From Nostocoides australiense Ben110 (GTDB lineage Bacteria; Actinomycetota; Actinomycetes; Actinomycetales; Dermatophilaceae), in contig NZ_HG764815.1 in the NCBI RefSeq assembly GCF_001050535.1, positions 1,755,864-1,798,789 on the forward strand: 42,926 bases of DNA. The letters run 5' to 3'. Position 1 is the stretch's first letter; the number at the start of each line of letters is the position of its first letter. Made by a program: the position numbers and the translations under genes. A model generated the notes under the pieces. It was not told where the DNA came from and made no database searches. It worked only from the letters and a program-made list of their open reading frames with translations. Positions 1 through 7,689 of the stretch are shown here, in pieces.

Positions 1-611
1 CCCGCGGCGGACACGGCGCCTACCCACACCGCGCGGCCGACCCGATCGCCGCCGCCGCCCACATCGTCCTGGCCCTGCCCGAGCTCGTCCGTCGCACCGT
101 CTCGCCGATGCGCCCGGCCACCGTCTCGGTCGGCCACGTCCAGTCCGGCCAGCCCAGCGCCAACGTCCTGCCCGACCAGGCCCGCATCCTCGCCACCATG
201 CGCACCACCGACGCCCAGGACCGCAGCGACGTCCAGGACCAGGTGCGACTCCTGGCCTCCAGCCAGGCCGAGGCCTTCGGCCTGACCTCGGCGGTGACGA
301 TCACCGCGGGCGAGCCCGTCCTGTACAACCACCCCGCCCTGGTGGAGCGGATGGACGACTGGCTGGTGCGCAGCGGGATCGACGTCACCGAACCGATGCG
401 GTCCCTGGGCGCCGACGACTTCTCCTTCTTCGGCGAGGTGGTCCCTGCTGTCATGTCGTTCGTCGGCGTCACCGTCGCAGGCCATGACGAGGCCCCCGAA
501 CTGCACCATCCGCGGTTCCTGCCCGACGACGACGCCATCCTCGACGTCGCCACCGCCCTCGTCGCCGCCTACCTCGCCGGAGCCGAGATCATCCACCTGG
601 GCCTGACATGA
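1..611 (+). CDS. M20 family metallopeptidase/amidohydrolase, C-terminal part (5' end outside window)
   Basis: The reading frame is open from position 3 to the stop at 609-611, so the gene starts before the window. The first visible residues contain GGHGAYPH followed by DPI, the hallmark of the dimerisation-lid boundary in M20 amidohydrolases (IAA-amino-acid hydrolase, hippurate hydrolase and carboxypeptidase G2 relatives). A late GADDFSFF stands where family members have G-x-E-D-F, so the usual Glu is Asp here, and a late HHPRF supplies the C-terminal His region. These enzymes hydrolyse N-acyl or peptide bonds with a dinuclear metal site, normally in the cytoplasm. The stop overlaps the next start (ATGA at 608-611), so it is translationally coupled to the aminotransferase. 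The substrate is unknown; joint amino-acid derivative catabolism is an inference from the pairing. Confidence 0.88.
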   Translation, partial: RGGHGAYPHRAADPIAAAAHIVLALPELVRRTVSPMRPATVSVGHVQSGQPSANVLPDQARILATMRTTDAQDRSDVQDQVRLLASSQAEAFGLTSAVTITAGEPVLYNHPALVERMDDWLVRSGIDVTEPMRSLGADDFSFFGEVVPAVMSFVGVTVAGHDEAPELHHPRFLPDDDAILDVATALVAAYLAGAEIIHLGLT

Positions 612-1957
612 CCGCTGACCCCACCGCGACAGCCACCCCCGACACCGACTGGTACGACCGCGACACCCGCACCATCGCCGGCGTCGAGAAGCTCCGCTTC
701 TTCCCCCAGGTCGCCGCCACCGGACACGGGACATACCTGATCACCCCGAGCGGACGGCAGGTGCTCGACCTCAGCGCCAGCTGGACCGCCTCCGGCCTCG
801 GTCACGGGCACCCCCGCATCGTCGAGGCCGTCACCGCCGCCATGGCCGCACCCCCCGGCGCCTCCCTGCTCTCCGGCACCCACCCGCACGCCGTCCGCCT
901 CGCCGAGGAGCTGCTCGACCTCGTCCCGACCACCGGACGGCACCGGCGGGGGGTCTACCTCGGCCACGCCGGCACCGACGCCAACGACGTCGCCCTCCGC
1001 GCCGCCCGCAACGCCACCGGACGGCGTCGCATCATCGCCTTCGAGCACGGCTACCACGGCGGTCTCGGCACCTCCATGGCCATCTCCGGCGTCCACATCG
1101 ACGCCGGAGCCAGTCCCGAGCCCGACCTGACGCTCGTGCCCTACCCGGACCCCTACCGGCCGTGGATCGACCCCGACACGCTGCTGGCCGACACGATGGC
1201 TCTGGTGCAACGGCACCTCGCAGACGGCGACGTCGCAGCGGTCATCGTCGAGCCCATCCAGTCCGACGGCGGGGTCATCGTCCCGCCCGCCGGCTTCCTG
1301 ACCAGGCTGCGCGTCCTCACCCGCAAATACGCCGCCCTGCTGGTTGTCGACGAGGTCAAGGTCGGACTGTCCCGCACCGGGCACCTCATGGCACACCACA
1401 TCGAGGACGTCGTCCCCGACATCGTCACCCTCGGCAAGGCCCTCGGCGGAGGACTGCCCCTCTCGGCCGCTATCGGCCCCGCCTCCGCGCTCGACACCCC
1501 CGCCGCCTCAGCCCTCATGACCACCATCGGCAACCCCGTCTCCTGCGCAGCAGGACTCGCCGTCCTCGACATCCTCCGCGACGGAGCCCTGGCCCACGCC
1601 GCTCAGGACCGAGGCGCCCAACTGACCGAGGCGTTGCGTCACTACGCAGCCTCCGACCGACCAGGCGCCGCCCACATCGGCGACATCCGAGGAAGGGGCC
1701 TGGCCATCGGTGTCGAGCTCGTCGAACCCGGCACCAAGACACCGGACCCGGTCCTGGCCGCCAAGGCCGTCCTCGCCGGCTGGCACCTCGGCATCATCGC
1801 CTACCCCGTCCGCGGCAACGTCATCGAGATCACCCCACCATTAACCATCACCCACGACGAAGTGACCACCGCCACCCACCTACTCACCGAAGCCATCGAC
1901 TGGGCCGCACTCGGACACGTCACCGACGACGACATCGCCCCCTACAGCGGATGGTGA
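608..1957 (+). CDS. Class III PLP-dependent aminotransferase
   Basis: This 449-residue protein has the length of class III (omega-amino acid:pyruvate, GABA, acetylornithine type) aminotransferases. The visible signature is VVDEVKVGLSRTG (the PLP-pyridine-contacting Asp followed by the loop that is usually DEVQTGFGRTG), then DIVTLGKALGGGLP, in which the Lys should form the Schiff base with PLP. An upstream AGTDANDVALRAAR matches the conserved substrate-side segment. The start is fixed by the ATGA overlap with the M20 gene. Cytosolic, transfers an amino group from an omega- or alpha-amine to a keto acid. The neighbour suggests it works on a product released by the amidohydrolase, but I cannot name the substrate. 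The DEVKVG variant is slightly off the consensus without affecting catalytic residues. Confidence 0.9.
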   Translation: MTADPTATATPDTDWYDRDTRTIAGVEKLRFFPQVAATGHGTYLITPSGRQVLDLSASWTASGLGHGHPRIVEAVTAAMAAPPGASLLSGTHPHAVRLAEELLDLVPTTGRHRRGVYLGHAGTDANDVALRAARNATGRRRIIAFEHGYHGGLGTSMAISGVHIDAGASPEPDLTLVPYPDPYRPWIDPDTLLADTMALVQRHLADGDVAAVIVEPIQSDGGVIVPPAGFLTRLRVLTRKYAALLVVDEVKVGLSRTGHLMAHHIEDVVPDIVTLGKALGGGLPLSAAIGPASALDTPAASALMTTIGNPVSCAAGLAVLDILRDGALAHAAQDRGAQLTEALRHYAASDRPGAAHIGDIRGRGLAIGVELVEPGTKTPDPVLAAKAVLAGWHLGIIAYPVRGNVIEITPPLTITHDEVTTATHLLTEAIDWAALGHVTDDDIAPYSGW

Positions 1958-2105
1958 CCAACGCCCCCTCGCCATGAAGCGGGTGGCTTCCCAACCCAAG
2001 GCGTCGGACAGACCCGCGCGGTTCGCTCTTGGATGCTGGAATATCTGAGCCTGAGCGGGGGTTCACGAGTCAGTCCGACTGATTCACCCGTACAGGAGCA
2101 TGCTC

Positions 2106-2744
2106 GTGGCCACCATCGTTGTGTTCGGCGGAACCGGGTACACCGGCGGCAGTGTTGTACGGGAGGCGGCCGCGCGGGGTCACCACGTTATCTCCGTCAG
2201 CCGGTCCGAGCCCCAGGAACCCGTGGATGGCGTGCGCTACGAGGTCGGCAGCGTCTCCGAGGTCGCGGCCCGCGTCGTGCCGGGCGCCGATGTCGTCGTC
2301 GCCGCGCTCTCCCCGCGCGGTGACATGGCCGGCCGTCTCGTCGAGGTGTACGGCGAGCTGGCCCGCCTATCGGCCCAATCCGGTGCGCGCTACCTGCAGA
2401 TCGGCGGCTTCAGCTCGCTGCGACCCGGGCCGGGCCTGCCGCGGGTCGTCGAGGGTGAGATCCCGGAGCAGTACCGGGCCGAGGCCCTGGAGGGTGAGGC
2501 AACCCGGGTGATGCTCGCGGAGCAGGCGCCCGAGGAACTCGACTGGCTCTTCATCAGCCCCGCTGGTGGCTACGGTTCGTTTGCCCCGGGGGAGCGCACC
2601 GGTGCCTACCGGGTGGGCGACGAGATCGCCTTGTTCGACGCCGACGGGAACTCGAACATCTCCGGTGCCGACTTCGCTCTCGCCATCGTCGACGAGATCG
2701 AGAACCCGCGTCATCACCGAGAGCACATCAGCATCGCTTACTGA
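2106..2744 (+). CDS. NAD(P)-binding NmrA/SDR-like oxidoreductase
   Basis: The N-terminus carries FGGTGYTGG directly after a short beta strand, the Rossmann glycine-rich loop of atypical extended SDRs (NAD(P)-binding domain 10, NmrA/YwnB type). About 212 residues is typical for this small family, and VVVAALSPRG and LQIGGFSSL resemble the strand ends that surround the cofactor. An ATG at 2100 is possible, but AGGAG at 2094-2098 sits only 1 nt before it; the GTG at 2106 lies 7 nt after the same Shine-Dalgarno sequence and is the better start. Function is likely reduction of, or redox sensing through, NAD(P)H in the cytoplasm; the substrate is unknown. It stands alone, about 150 nt after the aminotransferase. 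Confidence 0.82.
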   Translation: MATIVVFGGTGYTGGSVVREAAARGHHVISVSRSEPQEPVDGVRYEVGSVSEVAARVVPGADVVVAALSPRGDMAGRLVEVYGELARLSAQSGARYLQIGGFSSLRPGPGLPRVVEGEIPEQYRAEALEGEATRVMLAEQAPEELDWLFISPAGGYGSFAPGERTGAYRVGDEIALFDADGNSNISGADFALAIVDEIENPRHHREHISIAY

Positions 2745-3020
2745 CCACTCGCTCAGGTGCCCGCTACCCGCGGCGTGCACGACCTCCTACTCCGCAGCAC
2801 TGCGCGCCGCGGGCGAAGCTACGACCCCGGGCGAAGGCCGCGGGATTCGCCGCCTGCGCCCGGGCGGCCAGCACCCGGAGGAAAGCCGCGGGTCCGCGAG
2901 CACGGCCGTCCATCTCAGCGCGAGTCCCCAGCGCTCAGCGGCGGCGGGCAGGCATCCTGGATCAGGACCTTCACACCCGGGTACGTCCTCACGTCCAGTG
3001 ACTCGCTGGAGGAGCTAGGC
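2745..3020. other. Intergenic stretch with no recognisable gene
   Basis: About 275 bases between the NmrA-like gene and the cupin remnant. Open frames run through it but show no conserved motif. The only clear signal is the strong Shine-Dalgarno GGAGGAG at 3008-3014 belonging to the cupin start at 3021. Confidence 0.5.
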
Positions 3021-3544
3021 ATGGGTGTCGGGAGCACGCTGTGGCTGAAGGTGACGGGCGAGGAGTCCCTCGGGCTGGTCATCGTCTTGTCCGGAGTCGT
3101 CCATTCCGGTGGCACTCCCCTGCGCATACACGAGTCCGAGGGCGAAGTGGTCATCGTGATCGAAGTCGAACTCGACTACCAGGTAGGCGACGACCGGGGA
3201 GCCTTGACCTCGGGCGGGATCTTGTGGTTTCCCAGGCGAGTGCCCCATGCCGTGGCGAACCTGAGCCAGGAACCGCGCCGTTTCATCACCGTCGTGACCC
3301 CAGCGGTATCGAGGACTTCTTCCGCGGTCAGCGTGACTACCTCACCTCAGGTCCGGCTGGCCATCTTCCCGACCCACAACGTCTCGCGGCCGTCCCCGGC
3401 GCCGACCTGCGTCGCGTCGTCGGCCCGCCGCTCACCGCACGAAACGAACGCCCAAATCGGGTCAACATCGGCGCCGTGCCGCAGGCGGTGGACGCATGTC
3501 GAGGTGCCGCCTACTTTGCACAAATCGCGCCCTATGTTGCCTAG
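3021..3544 (+). pseudogene. Cupin-domain protein, broken by a 1-nt frameshift
   Basis: Start ATG at 3021 is 6 nt behind GGAGGAG. The first about 95 residues read as a small cupin: GGTPLRIHESEGE is the first cupin motif (normally G-x-x-P-x-H-x-H-x-x-x-E; here the first His is Arg-Ile-His), followed by the second motif around WFPRRVPHAVANL. After VVTPA the frame fails; the conserved continuation GIEDFFRGQRDYL is found in another forward frame and runs to a TAG at 3542-3544. The shift falls at about 3300-3308 and looks like one missing base. Such single-cupin proteins of 150-175 residues are often annotated as quercetin 2,3-dioxygenase-like or simply cupin. It is either a recent pseudogene or a sequencing error; the rest of the protein is conserved, so I consider both open. 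Confidence 0.72.
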
Positions 3545-3716
3545 GCGCTAGCGCGGCGTGGTCGCTTGACATAGCCACCTGACGGCGCTGCCGACAGTTG
3601 AGTCCGACAGAGTGGTGTTTAACAGCCGGTGAGCGTGTCGCTGCCGATGTGGGCGGCGGTCACCGGGTGATTCTTCGAGTGATCTCTCACAACCGCCTCG
3701 AAGAAGGAGCACCACG

Positions 3717-4430
3717 GTGACCGCCGCCCCCAGTATCGACCCTGCCCAGTTCCTCCGCGACGAGCTGGCCCAGGCCAGCCCTGACCTGATGCGCGAGCTG
3801 CTGACCACGTTCGTCAACGCCCTGTTGTCGGCGCAGGCCGACGCCGTGTGTGGCGCCGAGTACGGCGCCCGGGACCCCGAGCGGGTCAACCGCCGTAACA
3901 GGTACCGGCAGCGGGACCTGGACACCCGCGTCGGTACCCTCGATGTCGCCGTCCCGAAACTGCGCGAAGGGAGCCTTTTCCCGGAGTGGCTGCTGGAGCG
4001 GCACCGACGCACCGAGCGGGCACTGACCACCGTGGTCGCGACCTGCTACCTGCTCGGGGTGTCCACGCGCCGGATGGACAAGCTGGTCCGCACTCCGGGG
4101 ATCACCGGCCTGTCCAAGTCCCAGGTCTCGGAGATGGCCCGGGACCTGGATGAGCAGGTCGCCGCGTTCGGCACCCGACCGCTCGACCAAGGCCCGGACA
4201 CGTTTATCGCGGCGGACGCGCTGGTGATGAAGGTCCGCGAGAACGGGGGTCCTGAGGGCGGGCCGGCGGGTCACTCACGGTCATCGGGCCATTGTGGAGG
4301 ACAGGAGGGTATGCAGTGGGTTGAGTTCTCGACGGATGTGCTGGCCGAGCCGTCGTTGCGGGGCAAGGGATCCCGGATCGCTAGGACCTCGTCGGCGGCC
4401 TCACACCGTACGGACGTCAGCTCGCCGTAG
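3717..4430 (+). pseudogene. IS256/mutator-family transposase, truncated
   Basis: The GTG start at 3717 follows AAGAAGGAG. Residues 1-175 match the N-terminal half of actinobacterial IS256-type transposases: RNRYRQRDLDTRVGTLDVAV, then LREGSLFP, then LLGVSTRRMDKLV and GLSKSQVSEMARDLDEQV, reaching the first catalytic Asp in AADALVMKVRENG. Homology stops there at about 4245, and the remaining frame to 4430 is unrelated. Family members are about 400-430 residues, so the second and third catalytic residues (D and E) are gone and the protein cannot transpose. No matching right end was found before the vapC gene. It marks an old insertion or deletion junction in a decayed zone. Confidence 0.88.
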
Positions 4431-4827
4431 AGCCCGGGTGCAGTGGAAGGCCCATGACCCGGGCCACCATGGCCAGGTCCCGGTCCTGGGCCAGCAACTG
4501 ATGGGATCCGCGCAGGGCCACCGCAGCGATCATGCAGTCGATGAGCCCCCGTGGCGTGATGCCGACCCGACGGCACGTGCGGTAGATCGTCACAGCGCCG
4601 TTGAAGTCGACGGCGGCGTCGAAGCGGGCCAGGTGGAAGCGATTGAGAAGCCGGCGCAGGTCGGCCTCGCGGGTCCGGCTGCGCGCTCCCGCACAGACCT
4701 CCATGACGATGGGCTCGGTGACGGCCACCGGGCCACCGGTCGCGATGAGCTCGGTCACGGCCAGGTCGACGGCGCTGCCCGTGGCTCGGTCGAATTCCAC
4801 CCAGACCGAGCTGTCGACGAGGATCAT
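4417..4827 (-). CDS. vapC: PIN-domain ribonuclease toxin, VapC family
   Basis: This 136-residue protein begins MILVDSSVWVEF, the PIN-domain first strand with the catalytic Asp. Further acidic residues are seen in TEPIVMEVCAG (the Glu), GLIDCMIAAVA (third-position Asp) and LLAQDRDL (last Asp), so all four metal-binding acids of a PIN nuclease are present. VapC toxins cleave tRNA or rRNA when released from their antitoxin. The start overlaps the stop of the upstream antitoxin gene (ATGA, 4824-4827 on the minus strand), the standard vapBC arrangement. It appears intact. It lies immediately downstream of a truncated IS256 transposase, which is in keeping with a mobile history. Confidence 0.93.
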   Translation of the reverse strand: MILVDSSVWVEFDRATGSAVDLAVTELIATGGPVAVTEPIVMEVCAGARSRTREADLRRLLNRFHLARFDAAVDFNGAVTIYRTCRRVGITPRGLIDCMIAAVALRGSHQLLAQDRDLAMVARVMGLPLHPGSTAS

Positions 4828-5036
4828 GCGACGTCGGCGGGCGGCTCGTCCGAGGGCAGGTCGGCGATAGCGTGAGCGCCGCGCATGGCGAGCGCCTCCT
4901 CGCGGCTCATCGGGTCACCGGCGAGGTGCCGCAGGGCCAGGTCGACGGCCTCGGTCTTGGTCCGCACCCCGAAGCGCTCGACGATCACATCGACGTAGTC
5001 GTTCTCGATCTCGATGTTTGTGCGGGTCCGAGCCAT
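4824..5036 (-). CDS. vapB: VapB-type antitoxin
   Basis: Starting at ATG 5036, the protein is 70 residues. The N-terminal segment MARTRTNIEIENDYVD, followed by RFGVRTKTEAVDLALR, is a ribbon-helix-helix fold typical of VapB antitoxins in actinobacteria (MRTNIEID-type). The C-terminal acidic stretch SDEPPADVA should occlude the toxin. An upstream ATG at 5051 extends the frame, but it lies inside the promoter; a TATAGT box on the minus strand (5048-5043) stands 6 nt before the ATG at 5036, so the transcript is probably leaderless and starts at or next to that codon. Expressed with vapC through a 4-nt overlap; expected to repress its own promoter. Confidence 0.9.
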   Translation of the reverse strand: MARTRTNIEIENDYVDVIVERFGVRTKTEAVDLALRHLAGDPMSREEALAMRGAHAIADLPSDEPPADVA

Positions 5037-5051
5037 ACACGTACTATACAC
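5035..5051 (-). promoter_or_regulatory. vapBC promoter with direct-repeat operator
   Basis: On the plus strand ATACAC occurs at 5035-5040 and again at 5046-5051, an 11-bp period, i.e. one helical turn. The minus-strand -10-like TATAGT (5048-5043) sits between the copies. A ribbon-helix-helix antitoxin binding direct repeats over its own start is the expected geometry. No convincing -35 box and no Shine-Dalgarno is visible. Confidence 0.5.
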
Positions 5052-5084
5052 GCCAACTCACCGACCGCCCAGGCTCGGCGCCTG

Positions 5085-5375
5085 CACCTGGGTCGTCCAG
5101 GCGACCCGTATGACGTCGTGCTGCGTCGCCACGTCCTGTGGGCGTTGCCCGACCCTGAAGCAGCGATGCGTGCGTGGGTGCATCTGCTCGCACCTCACGG
5201 AGTCCTTGTCCTGGTCGAGGGCAGTTGGGCAACCGGGGCAGGGCTCACGGCGACCGACGCCGAGCGCATAGTGCGCACGGTGCGGAGTTCTGCGGTGATC
5301 CGTCCACTGCCTGAGGCCGTTTATTGGAGTAAGGAGATCGACGACGAGCGTTACCTGCTGGTCAGTCGCACCTGA
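5085..5375 (+). pseudogene. SAM-dependent methyltransferase, C-terminal remnant
   Basis: From about 5085 the frame reads GDPYDVVLRRHVLWALPDPE, then APHGVLVLVEG, then EIDDERYLLVS to a stop at 5373-5375. This is the second half of a class I methyltransferase: the post-II strand (VVLxRHVLWALPDP), the post-III strand (GVLVLVEG) and a C-terminal catalytic-side motif. The Rossmann motif I (E-x-G-x-G-x-G) and the first 100 or more residues are missing; that side is occupied by the divergent vapB promoter. It is therefore a 5'-deleted stub, with no start codon of its own that would give a functional enzyme. Confidence 0.7.
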
Positions 5376-5753
5376 ACCGGCTCCGTACCGAAACGCGGCG
5401 GAGCCAATTGGTACTAACGCAGGTCCGTCGGGGTGTTGCCGGCATGCACCAGCAGCTGGTTGACGTGCGGCGCTACCGTGGCCGCCTGCAGGATGTCCGC
5501 ACCGCAACGAGCTCGTCCCGGACGACGTCGAGATCGTGCGGATCGTCGATGTCGTCGCCCTCGACACCCAGGCGGACGGCGTGACGCACGTCGCCTCGAC
5601 CGCCATGGTCGAGGCGATGGAAGTCGTCAAGCTCGAGGTCATGGACTCGACCTTGGGGGTTCATCCCATGGCCCGGTCCGTGTCGCGGTGCGGCCTGGGC
5701 TGGCCGCGTCGTAGCGGATTGACACACCCCCCAGACGGCGGCGCCGCGTTCGT
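5376..5753. other. Gene-free stretch holding one coding-like fragment
   Basis: No complete gene is visible. On the plus strand, 5464 to about 5661 has an open frame whose third codon positions are almost all G or C and which alternates acidic and hydrophobic residues (DDVEIVRIVDVVALD, later VEAMEVVKLEVMD). That pattern looks like former coding sequence, but I do not recognise the family and it has no convincing start. Confidence 0.35.
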
Positions 5754-6038
5754 TCATCCAGGGCCAGCGCGCCGCAGGCGGTCGTTCTCGTCTTGCAGGT
5801 CCATGACCATCGCGATGCCGGCGAGGTTAAGGCCTGCGTCCAGAAGAGCGGTGATTCGGCGCAGGCGGTCCACGTCCTCGGCACTGTACCGACGCGTCCC
5901 ACCCTCGGTCCGAACCGGTTCCACTAGTCCACGTGCCTCGTACGCGCGGAGGTTCTGCACACCGGTCCCCACCAGTTCGGCGGCGACCGTTATCCCAAAA
6001 ACGCCACGCGCACGTTCCGGGTCGGGGCTCTGGACCAC
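5754..6038 (-). CDS. MerR-family regulator, HspR-like
   Basis: Using the GTG at 6038, which follows AGGGAGG by 5 nt, gives 94 residues. The upstream ATG at 6083 has no such site. The sequence GVFGITVAAELVGTGVQNLRAYEARGLVEP followed by RRYSAEDVDRL is a MerR winged helix-turn-helix, close in layout to HspR (V/I-AA-x-L-x-G-x-H-x-Q-T-L-R-x-Y-E-R-x-G-L). It is followed by a short coiled segment (VMDLQDENDRLRR) and lacks an effector domain. HspR proteins repress chaperone genes and are released on heat shock. It is divergent from hsp20 across about 160 nt, which supports control of hsp20 and of itself. I could not find the classical HAIR operator (CTTGAGT-N7-ACTCAAG); palindromes at 6108-6134 are candidates. 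Confidence 0.85.
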   Translation of the reverse strand: MVQSPDPERARGVFGITVAAELVGTGVQNLRAYEARGLVEPVRTEGGTRRYSAEDVDRLRRITALLDAGLNLAGIAMVMDLQDENDRLRRAGPG

Positions 6039-6107
6039 GAGCGCCTCCCTTCTCGGGTGAGCATCCACTTCCCACTTGCGCAACCCATGCTATCAGTGCT
6101 ACAAAAA

Positions 6108-6134
6108 ATCTATAGATCTCGCCACAGATCTGTG
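6108..6134. promoter_or_regulatory. Two palindromes between hspR-like gene and hsp20
   Basis: ATCTATAGAT at 6108-6117 is a perfect 10-bp palindrome and CACAGATCTGTG at 6123-6134 a perfect 12-bp palindrome. Both contain AGATCT-like cores (AGATCT at 6114-6119 and 6126-6131, 12 bp apart). They lie in an AT-richer island between the divergent genes and are the best candidates for the operator of the MerR-type regulator. Confidence 0.45.
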
Positions 6135-6196
6135 AGACAGACGATCGGTGGATGGGATTACATCACCCACAGAACAGGAGTATGGAGGTGGAGACG

Positions 6197-6628
6197 ATGC
6201 TGATGCGCACCGACCCGTTCCGCGAACTCGAGCGCCTGACTCAGCAGGCTCTCGGCACGACCGGCACCCTCGCGCGCCCCTCGCTGATGCCGATGGACGC
6301 CTGGCGTGACGGCGATAATTTCCAGGTGGAGTTCGATCTTCCCGGGGTGAGGCCGGAATCGATCGATCTCGACGTCGAACGCAACGTCGTGACGGTCAAG
6401 GCCGAACGGCCTCCGCGGGAGAACCAGGCAGAACTGCTGGCAGCCGAACGCCCGCGGGGGGTCTACAGCCGCCAACTTGTCCTCGGCGACAACCTCGACA
6501 CCGAGAACATCAGTGCCAGCTACGACTCGGGGGTGCTGACGCTGCGGATCCCGGTCGCCGAGAAGGCCAAGCCGCGAAAGATCTCCGTCGCCACCACAGA
6601 AGGAAAACAGCAGGCGATCACGGCCTGA
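6197..6628 (+). CDS. Small heat shock protein, Hsp20/alpha-crystallin family
   Basis: Among four in-frame ATGs, 6197 is favoured: GGAGGTGGAG at 6184-6193 precedes it at suitable spacing and the product then begins [17 protein letters not shown], the canonical N-terminus of actinobacterial Hsp18/Hsp20. The alpha-crystallin domain spans about residues 35-130, with [29 protein letters not shown], and the C-terminal strand [22 protein letters not shown] that includes the G-V-L-T-L motif and an I-x-V anchor. It is a 143-residue ATP-independent holdase that binds unfolding proteins in the cytoplasm. Regulation is probably by the divergent HspR-like protein. Confidence 0.95.
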   Translation: MLMRTDPFRELERLTQQALGTTGTLARPSLMPMDAWRDGDNFQVEFDLPGVRPESIDLDVERNVVTVKAERPPRENQAELLAAERPRGVYSRQLVLGDNLDTENISASYDSGVLTLRIPVAEKAKPRKISVATTEGKQQAITA

Positions 6629-6645
6629 CTGGGGAGGCAACTGCG

Positions 6646-6939
6646 ATGCTGTCCGACGGCGAAGTCATAGACGAAATCGACTACCAGTTCTGGGTCCTTA
6701 TCTGTAGCGACTCAGATCTCCTGGCTGGGGAGTTCGCCGCCATCATCGCCGACGCGGAGCGACCTGTGCCACCGAACCGTCACGACGGTCGTCTCGCCTC
6801 TCTCTGGCATGGTCGGCCTGATCGGCCGCGCCGACCCAGCACAAGTGCCGGCCACAGTGCAACTCGAGCCGGGCAGCGCGATGCTTATGACCGGCCGAGA
6901 CAACGTTCTCCCCCAACGCTCGCCTCAGGGGACGCCTGA
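6646..6939 (+). pseudogene. Small hypothetical protein, probably decayed after residue 43
   Basis: ATG 6646 follows GGGAGG by 8 nt. The first about 43 residues (MLSDGEVIDEIDYQFWVLIC, then LAGEFAAIIADAE) look like a conserved small actinobacterial protein, with a hydrophobic-acidic pattern typical of real coding sequence and a recurrent DEIDYQFW element I associate with short uncharacterised ORFs. After about 6775 the frame becomes Arg/Pro-rich with mixed third positions, indicating loss of homology by frameshift or deletion. Function unknown. It starts 17 nt after hsp20 and could once have been cotranscribed with it. Confidence 0.4.
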
Positions 6940-7407
6940 AACACTCCATAGCGATGTCGATCGAGGCTCACAGCGCGGCGCAGCTTGCGCCGTGCGCTCT
7001 CACACAGGACGAGGGCGTGTCTCCGAACATCAACACGTCGGGGCTCTGGTTACACGACCGGAGCTCCGACTGCTATCCAGCCCGCACCCGCACGCGCCGT
7101 GATCAGCAAGGCGTCCAACCAGACGAACGCGACGGCATACAAGGCCACCTCGAGGGTCCGGAAGACCTCGGCGCCCATGCCAGCGCACCGTGCCGGGGCG
7201 GACACCGGCAAGCACATCGGCGCAGCCCACGGCGGCGGCAAAATGGGCCACCGTGCGGAGGGCGGGCCCCCTCGTTAGCTGCGACGACGCCGACTCCGAG
7301 TATGGCCAGGATGTGATCCTGGAGGGAATCGCGCGGCGACGCGTTGCCGAGCAAGGGCCGTGACGAAAGCGTGCCGTCACTGACCGCTGACTAGGAACGC
7401 TCGTAGG
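6775..7407. other. Decayed region with a possible membrane-protein fragment
   Basis: No intact gene. On the minus strand, 7241 down to 7050 encodes a hydrophobic run (EVFRTLEVALYAVAFVWLDA) with mostly G/C third positions, which could be one or two transmembrane segments of a lost membrane protein. On the plus strand, a frame around 6810-6900 is coding-like but unrecognisable. Treat the whole stretch as degraded sequence. Confidence 0.3.
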
Positions 7408-7689
7408 TCATGGCATTCTCGCACGGTATGCCGCGGGCAGGCACCGCGCGCACGGCCGGTAGCCTGCGGCGACCGCGGTGGCCCCGTCGGCGAAGAAGAC
7501 CCGGTGCGCGACATACCCACCGCGGGCGATAGCCCGCAGCGCGCTCGGGCAGTCCAGGCGGCCGTAGATGCGCGAGCGGCGATGCCCGCCCAGCTCGCCC
7601 GGGTGGGATGAGCGATAGGGGAGGCCATCGGCGCCGAGCAAGACGTAGGGCTCGGCCGGGTCGGGTGGGAGTCGAGGCGTGCGGATCAC
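7408..7689 (-). CDS. Stand-alone Ada-type metal-binding domain protein
   Basis: The start is the GTG at 7689, which overlaps the stop of the upstream gene (GTGA at 7686-7689), giving 93 residues. RSRIYGRLDCPSALRAI followed by RVFFADGATAVAAGYRPCARCLP matches the N-terminal zinc domain of Ada, in which four Cys bind zinc and one of them accepts methyl groups from DNA phosphotriesters. Only three Cys are seen here (DCPSA, then CARC); Ada itself has C-x3-C in the first pair. No AraC or methyltransferase domain follows. Such short proteins recur in actinobacteria and are usually annotated only by domain; a zinc-binding, DNA-related role is inferred. Translational coupling to the DinB-like gene hints at a shared role in damage or thiol chemistry. 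Confidence 0.85.
   Translation of the reverse strand: MIRTPRLPPDPAEPYVLLGADGLPYRSSHPGELGGHRRSRIYGRLDCPSALRAIARGGYVAHRVFFADGATAVAAGYRPCARCLPAAYRARMP

Noticed and set aside
1162-1977. Long Arg-rich open frame overlapping the aminotransferase
   Set aside because: Frame-shifted shadow of a well-supported class III aminotransferase; composition is Arg/His/Pro-rich without motifs.
5014-5271. Plus-strand ORF over the vapB promoter and methyltransferase stub
   Set aside because: Cys/Trp-rich translation out of frame with the methyltransferase motifs; no ribosome binding site.
6809-6930. Possible SpoIIE/PP2C phosphatase fragment on the plus strand
   Set aside because: Only a weak resemblance over about 20 residues, no catalytic Asp motif and no start.
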